DNA of 64,000 nt from Methylobacterium sp. B4 (GTDB lineage Bacteria > Pseudomonadota > Alphaproteobacteria > Rhizobiales > Beijerinckiaceae): assembly GCF_003201865.1 (NCBI RefSeq), contig NZ_QJJJ01000018.1, positions 1 to 64,000 on the forward strand, given 5' to 3'. Positions 43,875-52,716 of the stretch are shown here, piece by piece. The notes under the pieces are model-generated. The model ran no database searches, was not told the DNA's origin, and saw only the letters and a program-made list of their open reading frames with translations. Position numbers and translations under genes: made by a program. Every line of letters starts with the position of its first letter. Position 1 is the first letter of the stretch.

Positions 43875-45106
43875 GCGTCAACGACATCGTCATCGTCGGC
43901 GCGGGCCAGGCGGGCTTCCAGGCCGCGGCCTCGCTGCGGGAGGCGGGCTTTGCCGGACGCCTCACCCTGATCGGCGAGGAGGCGGTGCTGCCCTATCAGC
44001 GCCCGCCGCTGTCGAAGGCCTATCTTGCCGGCAAGACCGATGCCCGCGGCCTCCTGCTGCGGCAGGAGAGCTTCTTTTCCGACCACGCGATCAGCCACCG
44101 CCCCGAGACCCGCGCGGCACGGATCGACCGCGAGGGGCGGCAGGTGCGCCTCGCGGATGGCGAAAGCCTCCCGTACGACCACCTCGTCCTCGCCACCGGC
44201 ACCCGCAACCGGCCCCTGCCGGTGCCGGGCGCCGAACTCGCGGGCGTGCGCCAGCTCCGCTCCCTCGACGACGCCGACGCCCTGCGTGCGGACATCGAGA
44301 GCGCCGGCCGCATCGTCGTGGTGGGTGCAGGCTTCATCGGGCTCGAATTCGCCGCGGTCTGCGCCGGTCGGGGCCTGTCCGTCACGGTGATCGAGGCGGC
44401 CGGCCGCGTCATGGCGCGGGCGGTCTCGCCCGAGACCTCGGAGGCGTTCCGCGCCTTCCACGAGGAGGCCGGAGTCCATTTCCTGTTCGAGGCGGGCGTC
44501 ACCGCCATCGAGGGGGAGGGGGGACGGGCCGTCGCCGTACGGACCGCCGACGGGCACCGGCTGCCTGCCGATCTCGTGCTCGTCGGGATCGGCGTCCTGC
44601 CGAACCAGGAACTCGCGGAAGCGGCCGGCCTGCCCGTGCGCGACGGCATCGAGGTCGATGCCTTCCTTGCCACGCCCGATCCGGCGGTCTCGGCCATCGG
44701 CGATTGCGTCCGCTTCCCGAGCCGCTTCGCCCACGGTCTGCCCGGCGGCGACCGGGTGCGCATCGAATCGGTGCAGAACGCGGTCGATCAGGGCCGCAGC
44801 CTCGCCGCACGGCTCACGGGCCGTCCCGCCGCCTACGACGCGGTGCCCTGGTTCTGGAGCGATCAGGGTCCGCGCAAGCTGCAGATCGCCGGCCTTGCGG
44901 GGCCGGGCGATGCCAGCGTCCCGCGACGGGCCGGCGCCGGCTTCTCCGTGTTCCGCTTTCGCGACGGCGCGCTGAGCGCCGTCGAATCGGTCGATCGCCC
45001 GGCCGATCACATGGCGGCCCGGCGCCTGCTGGCTTCGGCCAAAAGCCTCACGCCCGAGCAGGCCGCCGATCCGGGCTTCGATCTCAAGGCCCTGGCGACC
45101 GCCTGA
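43871..45106 (+). CDS. Ferredoxin/rubredoxin-type NAD(P)H reductase (FAD-dependent)
   Basis: A 411-residue flavoprotein disulfide reductase-fold enzyme, the reductase component that transfers electrons from NAD(P)H to a [2Fe-2S] ferredoxin. The FAD site is IVIVGAGQAGFQAAASLREA and LTLIGEEAVLPYQRPPLSKA; the NAD site is RIVVVGAGFIGLEFAAVCAG; VSAIGDCVRFPSRF is the second FAD motif. The C-terminal domain continues past WFWSDQGPRKLQIAGL, as in BphA4/PdR-type enzymes. Its ATG overlaps the LysR stop by four bases, so it is co-translated with the regulator. The redox partner is not in the window. Confidence 0.88.
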   Translation: MSVNDIVIVGAGQAGFQAAASLREAGFAGRLTLIGEEAVLPYQRPPLSKAYLAGKTDARGLLLRQESFFSDHAISHRPETRAARIDREGRQVRLADGESLPYDHLVLATGTRNRPLPVPGAELAGVRQLRSLDDADALRADIESAGRIVVVGAGFIGLEFAAVCAGRGLSVTVIEAAGRVMARAVSPETSEAFRAFHEEAGVHFLFEAGVTAIEGEGGRAVAVRTADGHRLPADLVLVGIGVLPNQELAEAAGLPVRDGIEVDAFLATPDPAVSAIGDCVRFPSRFAHGLPGGDRVRIESVQNAVDQGRSLAARLTGRPAAYDAVPWFWSDQGPRKLQIAGLAGPGDASVPRRAGAGFSVFRFRDGALSAVESVDRPADHMAARRLLASAKSLTPEQAADPGFDLKALATA

Positions 45107-45112
45107 CCGTTC

Positions 45113-45439
45113 TCAGCGGTCGTTCTCCGTCGTCAGGTCGCCGAGCCGGGTGCCCTCGTCGCCCCCGCGCTGCTGCTCGGAGAGGCGTACGCCCGGCGTC
45201 GCGCCGTCGGTGAAGACGATCCCGGCCCGCATCAGGGTGCTGCGCAGCGCCTCGATCCGGCCCGAGGCGGGATCGCCCGTGCCGGACTCGAAGGTCTGCA
45301 CGAAGCCCTCGTCCAGCCCCGACCGGCCGGCGAGATCCGCCGCCGACCAACCGAGCAGGCCTCGCGCGCCCCGGCACTGGGCCGCCGTCATGGTGTTGGG
45401 CGACGTGCCGCTCGCCACGCCCTCGTCCGATCCCGTCAA
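45113..45439 (-). CDS. XRE-type helix-turn-helix protein
   Basis: A 108-residue protein with one HTH: TAAQCRGARGLLGWSAADLA, then AGRSGLDEGFVQTFESGTGD and a following IEALRSTLMRAGIVFTDGA. This is the compact group, common in alphaproteobacteria, where the HTH is followed by a GVEFTDG-type turn. ATG 45391 (MTAAQCR) is an alternative start that removes a disordered leader. It probably regulates a neighbouring or distant operon; no operator is obvious. It converges with the reductase gene, six bases apart. Confidence 0.7.
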   Translation of the reverse strand: MTGSDEGVASGTSPNTMTAAQCRGARGLLGWSAADLAGRSGLDEGFVQTFESGTGDPASGRIEALRSTLMRAGIVFTDGATPGVRLSEQQRGGDEGTRLGDLTTENDR

Positions 45440-45748
45440 GCCGCTCTCCTCGATCGCGCCTACGCGCCTGCCTCGAAGCGTTCAACGGTCGGAGCGGCGG
45501 GTTCGTTTCGGCGAAGCGCGAGAATCGAATCGTCGGGGCCGGATCGGAGATCGGCGCGCCTCGACCATAATTGTGCTTGAATCTGTGACGATTCCGCCGG
45601 TTCGCGACCGGATGCACGATTCTTCCCACAGCTTGGGGCGGACGCGAGGAATACCGGCATCGCGGCGGGGTGTAAGGACCGTGTCGGGTCGTCCTGCGAT
45701 CGGGCAGAAGTCCGGGGCGAGGCAGCCGAGCAGAAAGGGGGCTGAACC
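45440..45748. promoter_or_regulatory. Intergenic, 309 bp, divergent promoter region
   Basis: The spacer between the XRE gene and the META-domain gene transcribed away from it. It must hold promoters for both. A slightly AT-richer patch lies at 45565-45595. No clear operator was found. CAGAAAGGGGG at about 45731 precedes ATG 45749 and can serve as its ribosome binding site. Confidence 0.35.
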
Positions 45749-46255
45749 ATGAACAGAACGCTGACCACTGCGCTGGCCTGCGCGGTTGCCGCGGGAGCGC
45801 TGGCGGCCGTGCCGGCCGCCGCACAGATGAGCATGGGCGGTGGCAATCCGTCCGGTTTCGGTGCGGGCCAACAGCCCCAGAAGAAGCCGCAATACGTCCC
45901 CGGCGCCAAGCCGACGGAGAAGATCTTTCCGCTGGGCGCGATTTGGACCGCGGTCAGCATGAACGGGAAGCCGTTCACCGGCGCGGACCGGCCGAGCTTC
46001 ATCATCGACGCGCAGTACCGTGCTCGCGGCTACGGCGGCTGCAATACCTTCACCGCCACCGCCTTCCCCCTGCGCGAGCAGCAGCTCGCCGTCGGTCCGC
46101 TCGCGCTGACCAAGAAGAGCTGCGACAAGGCCCTGGCCGCCACCGAGCAGGCCTTCCTCGTCGCCCTGCGCACGGCGGGCAAGTGGGACCTCGTGGATTC
46201 GCAGCTCGTGATCCAGAGCCCGAACGGCGTGCTGCGCTTCGACCGGTCGCTTTAA
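45749..46255 (+). CDS. META-domain (HslJ-like) secreted protein
   Basis: A 168-residue protein with a signal peptide (MNRTLTTALACAVAAGALAA followed by VPAAAQ). A low-complexity Met/Gly/Gln segment follows, then a META domain: FIIDAQYRARGYGGCNTFTA, PLALTKKSCDKALAATEQAF and a closing QLVIQSPNGVLRFDR. META domains occur in heat-inducible HslJ and in secreted proteins linked to motility or inhibitor resistance; the exact role is unknown. The two cysteines of GGCN and KKSC are the conserved pair. It is likely periplasmic or outer-membrane associated. Confidence 0.8.
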   Translation: MNRTLTTALACAVAAGALAAVPAAAQMSMGGGNPSGFGAGQQPQKKPQYVPGAKPTEKIFPLGAIWTAVSMNGKPFTGADRPSFIIDAQYRARGYGGCNTFTATAFPLREQQLAVGPLALTKKSCDKALAATEQAFLVALRTAGKWDLVDSQLVIQSPNGVLRFDRSL

Positions 46256-46373
46256 GCCGCCGTTGACGACGATTCGCGAGCACGCGCGCGGATTCACCGT
46301 CCGTCAGTCTCCCGGGCCGCTTCCTCGCCCCACTCGGCCGCGCTCCGCGCGGCCGGTCAGGCGGAGAGGCGGA

Positions 46374-46553
46374 ATGCGGATCGACCGGACCCACCAGCAG
46401 CGTGTCGTCCCGACGGTGCGGCCGGCCCACAGGGCCGCGACGCGCTACGCCTTCATCCGCGCCAACCACGAAGGGGCCGCCGCCCTGGCCGCCCTCGCCA
46501 CCGGCTCCGGTCTCGGCCTCCTGGTCCTCGCGACCAGCCTTCTGGCCGCCTGA
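46374..46553 (+). CDS. Possible small membrane protein
   Basis: A 59-codon frame from ATG 46374 with GCGGAGAGGCGGA just upstream, a good ribosome binding site. The N-terminal half is basic (MRIDRTHQQRVVPTVRPAHR) and the C-terminal 25 residues are hydrophobic (AALAALATGSGLGLLVLATS), giving a single tail-anchored-type helix. No relatives recognised. The signals are reasonable but length is short. Confidence 0.45.
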   Translation: MRIDRTHQQRVVPTVRPAHRAATRYAFIRANHEGAAALAALATGSGLGLLVLATSLLAA

Positions 46554-46916
46554 GGCCCGCGCTCGGCTGCCTGCGGCCGCGCGAGGCCCGCCGACGGGAT
46601 GACAATACTGTCGTTCGGGCGCCAAAAGATAAAATAAAATTCTCCGCGCAAGCTCTGCCCGCCGCCGGCCGTGTAAAGCGGCGGTGTCCGTCATGCTCAA
46701 ACCTCGACGGGGTTTGCGAAATCGGCTACGCGTCGCCCCGGCGGTCAGCACCCTGACCGGGCGGGTCCACCGCGCGATCCGGCGCGAGACCGGCCGCCTC
46801 GTAGCCTGCGGCCCGCCCCTCGCGCGGCCGACGGTTCCGATCCTTGTTTTGCCGCGCTCGCCTTCGCCGGAACGGCCTCCGTCGCGGCGGCGAGCGCTTT
46901 TGGGAGCGGACAGACG
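46554..46916 (+). promoter_or_regulatory. Intergenic, 363 bp, leader of cysK
   Basis: An AT-rich patch, GCCAAAAGATAAAATAAAAT, lies at 46621-46640, unusual in this genome and likely part of the cysK promoter or an upstream activation site. Frames across the region are not protein-like. TTGGGAGCG at about 46899 serves as the cysK ribosome binding site. Confidence 0.4.
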
Positions 46917-47894
<978 letters not shown>

Positions 47895-47901
47895 CTCTGG
47901 C

Positions 47902-47935
47902 TGCGGCGCGGGCCCTGCGACGGACCCGCGCCGCA
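47902..47935 (+). terminator. Hairpin after cysK
   Basis: TGCGGCGCGGG at 47902-47912 pairs exactly with CCCGCGCCGCA at 47925-47935 around a 12-base loop. Eleven GC-rich pairs make it very stable. It lacks a T-run, so it may be a Rho-assisted or RNA-protecting structure. Confidence 0.5.
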
Positions 47936-47982
47936 ACTCCTCCGGTCCCGGATTGTTGTCCCGGTCAGATCAGGAGGATGAC

Positions 47983-48333
47983 ATGACGGACAACGACCGC
48001 TCGCGGCCGTCGCTCAAGACGTTCGATGCCTATGCCGACCGCAACGGCCAGGATCTCGGCTCCGACTCGCCCCTCGATGTCGGTCTCCCCTCGCGGACGC
48101 AGGCCGACCTGAAGAGCAATCCCGACGGGCTCTCCGAGGCCGCGCGCCTCGCCTCCGGCACGCCGCGCCAGGACGCGGTGGAGCAGACGGAAGCCGAGAC
48201 GCCGGAGGAGAACCTGCGCCGGATCTCCGACCCCTCCACGACGCCGGTCAAGCCCGACGCCAAGGCCGAGGAGGCCATCGAGCGCGCCACCGCCGCCGTG
48301 GGTCAGGAAGAGGCGCCGCGCCATGGGAAATGA
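47983..48333 (+). CDS. Small hydrophilic protein 1 of a three-gene cluster
   Basis: A 116-residue protein with no signal peptide, membrane segment or cysteine. It is rich in Asp, Glu, Ala, Ser and Pro (MTDNDRSRPSLKTFDAYADR ... EEAIERATAAVGQEEAPRHG). ATG 47983 follows CAGGAGGA by five bases, a strong ribosome binding site. It overlaps the next gene by eleven bases, so they are in one operon. Its composition suggests an intrinsically disordered, possibly stress-related protein. No family recognised. Confidence 0.65.
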   Translation: MTDNDRSRPSLKTFDAYADRNGQDLGSDSPLDVGLPSRTQADLKSNPDGLSEAARLASGTPRQDAVEQTEAETPEENLRRISDPSTTPVKPDAKAEEAIERATAAVGQEEAPRHGK

Positions 48334-48652
48334 GAACCGGCCCGAAGAGGATCTGAGCAACACTGGCACCCGCAAGCCCGACGAGGCGGTGGGTTCGCGC
48401 GGACCACATCCGGCCGGCGGAGGCCACCAGACCCCCGAGCAGGCGGCGATCACCGGGCAGGGCTCGGCCGGGCGCTCGGATGCCGAGCGGCGCGGAGAGT
48501 GGGGCGGAGGGGCGGACGGCAAGGCCGAGTCGGGACGCGCGCCGCCCGCGATCGGCGGCTCCTCAGGGGGACATTCCGACCGCAAGGCCGCGGCCGGTCC
48601 GCGGGAGGGCGAGCCCGTGGCCGGCGAACCGGAGCGGGCCAAGCGCTCCTGA
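48323..48652 (+). CDS. Small hydrophilic protein 2 of a three-gene cluster
   Basis: A 109-residue protein, strongly hydrophilic and rich in Gly, Glu, Arg, Ala and Pro, beginning MGNENRPEEDLSNTGTRKPD and ending EPVAGEPERAKRS. It has one cysteine-free low-complexity body with repeated GG/AG turns and looks fully disordered. ATG 48323 lies inside the end of the preceding gene. The stop is followed 36 bases later by a third gene of the same type. Function unknown; composition recalls hydrophilins induced by desiccation or general stress. Confidence 0.6.
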   Translation: MGNENRPEEDLSNTGTRKPDEAVGSRGPHPAGGGHQTPEQAAITGQGSAGRSDAERRGEWGGGADGKAESGRAPPAIGGSSGGHSDRKAAAGPREGEPVAGEPERAKRS

Positions 48653-48688
48653 TCGGTTCAGGGGCGGTGAGCGCGAGGGGAGGGGATC

Positions 48689-48853
48689 ATGGACGGACGG
48701 GACGAGAAGGATCGCGAGACGTCGCGGGAGCGCGGTGACGGGGACAAGCCCGCCAACAGCGCTCCCGACGCGGTCAAAGACCCCAACGAGAAGACCGACG
48801 GCAAGCCCGGCGTGCCGGCGCAGGGCGACGAGACCGATCCGGGAAGCGGCTGA
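48689..48853 (+). CDS. Small hydrophilic protein 3 of a three-gene cluster
   Basis: A 54-residue protein, MDGRDEKDRETSRERGDGDK at the start, then a body of Asp, Lys, Pro, Asn and Gly residues (PNEKTDGKPGVPAQGDETDP) and no hydrophobic stretch. AGGGGAGGGG just before ATG 48689 is a good ribosome binding site. It is the last gene before a long hairpin that closes the cluster. It is too short for typical gene callers but the signals and its two similar neighbours support it. Confidence 0.55.
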   Translation: MDGRDEKDRETSRERGDGDKPANSAPDAVKDPNEKTDGKPGVPAQGDETDPGSG

Positions 48854-48854
48854 A

Positions 48855-48894
48855 GCCGCCGACACCGGCTCGGGCGGGAGCCGGCGTCGGCGGT
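48855..48894. terminator. Bidirectional hairpin terminator
   Basis: GCCGCCGAC-CCGGCTC at 48855-48871 pairs with GAGCCGG-GTCGGCGG at 48878-48893 around a loop of six bases, with one mismatch in each arm. It lies between the converging small-protein cluster and hmp. No long T-run is present on either side. Confidence 0.6.
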
Positions 48895-48898
48895 CGGA

Positions 48899-50140
48899 TC
48901 AGGCGGCCTGGCGGGGTGCCTCCAAGAGATCATCGGCGGGGCCGAAGAACTCGTAGCGCACCCGCTCGGGCGGAATGCCCGCTCCGATGAGGCCGTTGGT
49001 CAAGGCCGCCAGGAAGGGTTTGGGGCCGCACAAATAGTAGGTGGCGCTCTCCCGCGGCGTGTGGGCGACGAGCCACTCCGCCGTGATCAGCCCGGAGGCG
49101 TCGTAATGCTCGCCCGGGCGATCACCTGCCTCCGGCTCCGCGTAGAAGACGTGCGCACGCAGGTTCTCCCGGCTCGCCACGAGCTTGCGGACATGGTCGC
49201 GCATGGCGTGGACCCGCCCGTTCAGGGCACCGTGGACGAACCAGGTCGGCCGCTCCGGCCCCGTCTCGGCGAGGGTCTCGAGCATGCTCGCCATCGGCGT
49301 GAGGCCCACGCCGCCACTGACGAGCACCACCGGCGCCTCGCTCTGCCGGTCCAGGAAGAAGTCCCCGGCCGGTGCGGTGACCTTCAGCACGCTGCCGGCA
49401 CCGACCGAGGCGTGCAGCCAGTTCGAGACGATGCCGGCGGGCAATCCCGGGGCGGTCTCGCGCTTGACGGTGATGCGGTAGGCGCGGTCGTTCGGCGCGC
49501 AGGAGATCGAGTAGTTGCGCTTGAGCACGCCGTGGTCCGGCAGCTCGAACAGGAAGCCGAGATACTGGCCGGGCTCGTGACGGACCACGGGCCCGCCATC
49601 GGCGGGGACCAGCACGAAGGAGCGGATCGTCTCGCTCTCCGGGGTGACGCTCTCCACCACGAAGTCGCGCCAGCCGTTCCAGCCGCCGGGGCGGGCGGCG
49701 AGGTCGCGGTAGATCGCCGCCTCGCGGCCGATGAGCAGCTCCGCCAGGAACCAGTAGGCCTCTCCCCAGGCCCCGGCGATCTCCGGCGTCGCCGCCTCGC
49801 CCAGGACGTCCCCGATCGCGCCGAGCAGGGCGTCCGCGACGTGAGGGTAGTGCTCGGGCAGGATGTTGAGCGCGACGTGCTTCTGGGCGATGCGCTCGAC
49901 GGCGCCGGCCAGCACGCCGAGATTGTCGATGTTGCGGGCATAGGCGAGGACGGCCTGCGCCAGCGCCTTGGGCTGCGAGCCGGTCTCGCCATGATGCGAC
50001 TGGTTGAAGAGATCCCGAATGTCCGCGTTCTCGAACAGGCGCTCGTACATGCGCCGCGTGATGGTCAGGCCGTGGGCTTCGAGGGCCGGCACGGTCGCTT
50101 TGATGAGGGCGATGGTCTGGGGTGACAGCGGCCTGGGCAT
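48899..50140 (-). CDS. hmp: Flavohaemoprotein nitric oxide dioxygenase
   Basis: Oxidises nitric oxide to nitrate using O2, NAD(P)H, haem and FAD. The product is 413 residues. The globin domain occupies 1-140 (SPQTIALIKATVPALEAHGL, FNQSHHGETGSQPKALAQAV, QKHVALNILPEHY with the proximal His). The FAD domain follows (PGQYLGFLFELPDHGVLKRN, YSIS), then the NAD domain (APVVLVSGGVGLTPMASMLE, YYLCGPKPFLAAL). ATG 50140 is chosen because homologues start shortly before the globin helix A and the in-frame ATGs at 50200 and 50167 would lie in the operator region. Two 23-bp NsrR-type sites lie upstream and nsrR is divergent. Confidence 0.95.
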   Translation of the reverse strand: MPRPLSPQTIALIKATVPALEAHGLTITRRMYERLFENADIRDLFNQSHHGETGSQPKALAQAVLAYARNIDNLGVLAGAVERIAQKHVALNILPEHYPHVADALLGAIGDVLGEAATPEIAGAWGEAYWFLAELLIGREAAIYRDLAARPGGWNGWRDFVVESVTPESETIRSFVLVPADGGPVVRHEPGQYLGFLFELPDHGVLKRNYSISCAPNDRAYRITVKRETAPGLPAGIVSNWLHASVGAGSVLKVTAPAGDFFLDRQSEAPVVLVSGGVGLTPMASMLETLAETGPERPTWFVHGALNGRVHAMRDHVRKLVASRENLRAHVFYAEPEAGDRPGEHYDASGLITAEWLVAHTPRESATYYLCGPKPFLAALTNGLIGAGIPPERVRYEFFGPADDLLEAPRQAA

Positions 50141-50151
50141 GGATCGTTCCA

Positions 50152-50174
50152 AAGGTTCATCTGGCATGAACCTT
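50152..50174. promoter_or_regulatory. NsrR-type operator 1
   Basis: AAGGTTCA and TGAACCTT are perfect inverted half-sites separated by TCTGGCA, giving a 23-bp site. It fits AAGNTNCA-N7-TGNANCTT, the pattern of NsrR boxes (consensus half AAGATGCA). It lies 12 bases upstream of the hmp ATG and would block the hmp transcript. Confidence 0.8.
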
Positions 50175-50191
50175 TTATGGCGGCCTCGAAA

Positions 50192-50214
50192 AAGGTGCAA
50201 GCAGAATGTATCTT
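50192..50214. promoter_or_regulatory. NsrR-type operator 2
   Basis: AAGGTGCA and TGTATCTT form an 8-7-8 inverted site matching the same AAGNTNCA-N7-TGNANCTT pattern as operator 1, exactly 40 bases away. It sits between hmp and nsrR and may control both. Confidence 0.75.
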
Positions 50215-50305
50215 ATCGCCGCAACCGATTGGGCATCCCGCCACGCCGCGCTCCGACGCGCCCGGTCTCATCATCCCGTGGCCCTGAAGGCCGTTCGGAG
50301 CCGCC

Positions 50306-50800
50306 ATGCGCCTGACCCGCTATACGGACTACGCCCTGCGAACCTTGATCTATGTCGGCCTGCACGAGCCCCGGCAGAGTTCGATCGGCGAGATCGCGCG
50401 CGCCTACGGGATTTCGGAAAGTCACCTGACGAAGGTGGTTCACCAGCTCGGCCGTCTCGGGCTGATCCGCACGATCCGGGGCCGGGGCGGCGGCCTGCGC
50501 CTCGCCAGGACGCCTGCGGAAATCGTGGTCGGGGCCGTGGTGCGCGAGACGGAGGACGACCTCGCTTTGGTCGAGTGTTTCTCGGGCGGGGCCTGCGCGA
50601 TCACGGCGCCCTGCCGCCTCCGGCGCGCCCTGGGCGAGGCGCTGGCGGCGTTCCTCGCCGTTCTCGACGGCTACACCCTGGCCGATCTGCTCCACGGGAG
50701 CGAGGGCGACGAGATCGCGCGACTGCTGGGCTTGCCCGGATCGGGCGCGGCGACCTCGGCGGGGAGCCGGGTTGCGAACGGGGATCGCGAGCCCGTCTGA
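50306..50800 (+). CDS. nsrR: NsrR-type Rrf2-family nitric oxide-sensing repressor
   Basis: A 164-residue Rrf2 regulator that binds a [4Fe-4S] cluster and loses DNA affinity when NO nitrosylates it. The HTH is MRLTRYTDYALRTLIYVGLH, then ARAYGISESHLTKVVHQLGR and the wing IRTIRGRGGGLRLAR. The three cluster cysteines are C91, C97 and C103 with the NsrR spacing C-x5-C-x5-C (CFSGGACAITAPC). It is divergent from hmp across a region with two matching operators, so it probably represses hmp and perhaps itself. The C-terminal 20 residues are disordered. Confidence 0.93.
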   Translation: MRLTRYTDYALRTLIYVGLHEPRQSSIGEIARAYGISESHLTKVVHQLGRLGLIRTIRGRGGGLRLARTPAEIVVGAVVRETEDDLALVECFSGGACAITAPCRLRRALGEALAAFLAVLDGYTLADLLHGSEGDEIARLLGLPGSGAATSAGSRVANGDREPV

Positions 50801-50830
50801 CCGTCGCGACGAGACGTGCCGACCGAACGC

Positions 50831-52204
50831 TTATGCCGCGGTCGCCTCGACGCGGTTCCGGCCGAAGGATTTCGCGCGGTAGAGCGCGGCGTCGGCGCGC
50901 TTGATGACGTCGGCCGGGCTCGTATCGGTCGGGCGCCGCACCGAGACGCCGACCGAGACCGTGACGGAGATGTCCTGCGCTCCGCCCATGATGCCGAAGG
51001 GCGTCACCTCGATCCGCTCGCGGATGCGCTCGGCGATGGCGCGCGCCTCGGGCAGGTCGGCGCCGGGCACCACGATCACGATCTCCTCGCCGCCGTAGCG
51101 GGCCAAAATGTCGATCGGCCGCACCTGCTGGCGGATGCGCTCGGCGAAGGCCCGCAGCACCTCGTCGCCGGCCTCGTGGCCGTAGGTGTCGTTGATCGAC
51201 TTGAAGCGGTCGATGTCCAGCAGCAGGCAGGCCAGCCCCTTCTGGTGGTGCGTCGCCTCGCCGAAAGCCGTGCCGATCTGCCGGTCGAGATAGCGCCGGT
51301 TGTGCAATCCCGTCAGGTCGTCGGTGATCGCCATCTCCATGGAGGCCTGCAGCACCCCGCGCAGGGTCTCGCAGAAGCGGCGGCGGCGCACCTGCGTGCG
51401 CACCCGGGCGATCAGCTCGTTGCGGTCGATCGGGCGCAGCAGGTAATCGTTGACGCCGAATTCGAGCCCGCGGGTCACGCGGGCCTTCTCGTGCATCTCG
51501 CCGATCATGATCAGCGACAGGCTGCGCGTCCGTTCGAGCGAGCGGAGTTGGCTGCACAGGCGCAGGCCGTCGAAGCCCTCCAGGTCTAGGCTCACCAGGG
51601 CCAGTTCGAAGCCGCCCTCGGGCGCCATGACCAGGGCGCGGTGCGGGTCGGTCTCGACGGTGACCTGGTGGCGCTCCCCGAGCGCCGTCGCGATGCGGTC
51701 AATCGCACCCGGCCGGTCCTCCACGAGGAGGATGCGGGCACCGTCCCCGCTATCGGCCGTGGCGAGCGCCAGCGGATCGGGACCACCGATGTCGCGGGTC
51801 GCGAGCACGCGCGAGCGCAACTCGTCGGACACGGCCTTGAGCCGCACGAGGCTGCGCACCCGCGTCATCAGCGCGGTGTCGTCGATGGGCTTGGTGAGAA
51901 AGTCGTCCGCGCCCGCGTCGAGACCGCGCAGCCGGTCGGCGGGCTGATCCAGAGCGGTGACGATCACCACGGGGAGGTGGGCGGTGACGGGGTTGGACTT
52001 GAGCCGGCGGCAGACCTCGAAGCCGTCCATGCCGGGCATCATCACGTCGAGCAGAACGACGTCGCAGGCGCCCCGCTCGCAGATCGCCAGGGCGTCGGGG
52101 CCGTTCATCGCCACGACGACGTCGAAATACTCGAGCGAGAGCTTCGTCTCGAGCAATCGGACGTTGGGGTAGAGATCATCGACGATCAGGACGCGAGCCG
52201 ACAT
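50831..52204 (-). CDS. pleD: PleD-type response regulator with diguanylate cyclase domain
   Basis: A 457-residue REC-REC-GGDEF protein making cyclic di-GMP on phosphorylation; in Caulobacter it drives the swarmer-to-stalked transition. REC1 has the acidic pair in MSARVLIVDD and the phospho-acceptor D53 in VVLLDVMMPGMDG. REC2 (ILLVEDRPGAIDRIATALGE) lacks a clear acceptor in its active-site loop and probably serves dimerisation. The GGDEF domain has LLLDIDRFKSINDTYGHEAG, the active site RYGGEEIVIV and an inhibitory I-site RPID five residues earlier, so it should be both active and product-inhibited. It follows divK by 54 bases on the same strand. Confidence 0.95.
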   Translation of the reverse strand: MSARVLIVDDLYPNVRLLETKLSLEYFDVVVAMNGPDALAICERGACDVVLLDVMMPGMDGFEVCRRLKSNPVTAHLPVVIVTALDQPADRLRGLDAGADDFLTKPIDDTALMTRVRSLVRLKAVSDELRSRVLATRDIGGPDPLALATADSGDGARILLVEDRPGAIDRIATALGERHQVTVETDPHRALVMAPEGGFELALVSLDLEGFDGLRLCSQLRSLERTRSLSLIMIGEMHEKARVTRGLEFGVNDYLLRPIDRNELIARVRTQVRRRRFCETLRGVLQASMEMAITDDLTGLHNRRYLDRQIGTAFGEATHHQKGLACLLLDIDRFKSINDTYGHEAGDEVLRAFAERIRQQVRPIDILARYGGEEIVIVVPGADLPEARAIAERIRERIEVTPFGIMGGAQDISVTVSVGVSVRRPTDTSPADVIKRADAALYRAKSFGRNRVEATAA

Positions 52205-52258
52205 CGTTCCTCCGATGCGCGGCCGAACGACCGCCCCGGCGCTCAGGCCGAAGGGGCC

Positions 52259-52639
52259 TCAGGCGGCGCCGTCATCCCCAATGTACTTGCGGACCGTTGC
52301 CAAAAACTTGGCAACCGAGATCGGCTTGGACAGATAGGCCTCGCAGCCGCCTTCACGAATGCGTTCCTCATCGCCCTTCATTGCAAAGGCGGTGATGGCG
52401 ATCACGGGAATGTTACGAAGGTCGTCGTCGTCCTTGAGCCACTTGGTGACCTCCAGCCCCGACACCTCGGGCAGTTGGATGTCCATGAGGATCAGGTCGG
52501 GATGATGGGCGCGGGCGAGTTCGATCGCCTCGATGCCGTTGGCGGTCTTGAGGGTCGCGTAGCCATGCGCCTCCAGCAGATCGTTGAAGAGCTTCATGTT
52601 CAGCTCGTTGTCTTCAACGATAAGAACGGTTTTCTTCAT
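52259..52639 (-). CDS. divK: DivK single-domain response regulator
   Basis: A 126-residue stand-alone receiver. MKKTVLIVEDNELNMKLFND has the acidic pocket, D53 in LILMDIQLPEVSGLEVTKWL is the phospho-acceptor, and ITAFAMKGD and AYLSKPISVAKFL give the switch Thr and Lys. Length and sequence match DivK of alphaproteobacteria, which with PleC/DivJ controls CtrA and cell polarity. It is the first gene of the divK-pleD operon. An AT-rich 70-bp gap upstream separates it from the divergent gene at 52717. Confidence 0.95.
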   Translation of the reverse strand: MKKTVLIVEDNELNMKLFNDLLEAHGYATLKTANGIEAIELARAHHPDLILMDIQLPEVSGLEVTKWLKDDDDLRNIPVIAITAFAMKGDEERIREGGCEAYLSKPISVAKFLATVRKYIGDDGAA

Positions 52640-52716
52640 GACCTGCTCCGGCGCGGTCGCGATGGCGTTCCACCCCGTGGTCCGGCCCTCATCCTCTCTT
52701 AAACTGCCACTTGTTG

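Noticed and set aside
50141..50200. Longer hmp start at 50200 or 50167
   Set aside because: These starts would lie within or between the NsrR operators and add residues not found in Hmp proteins.
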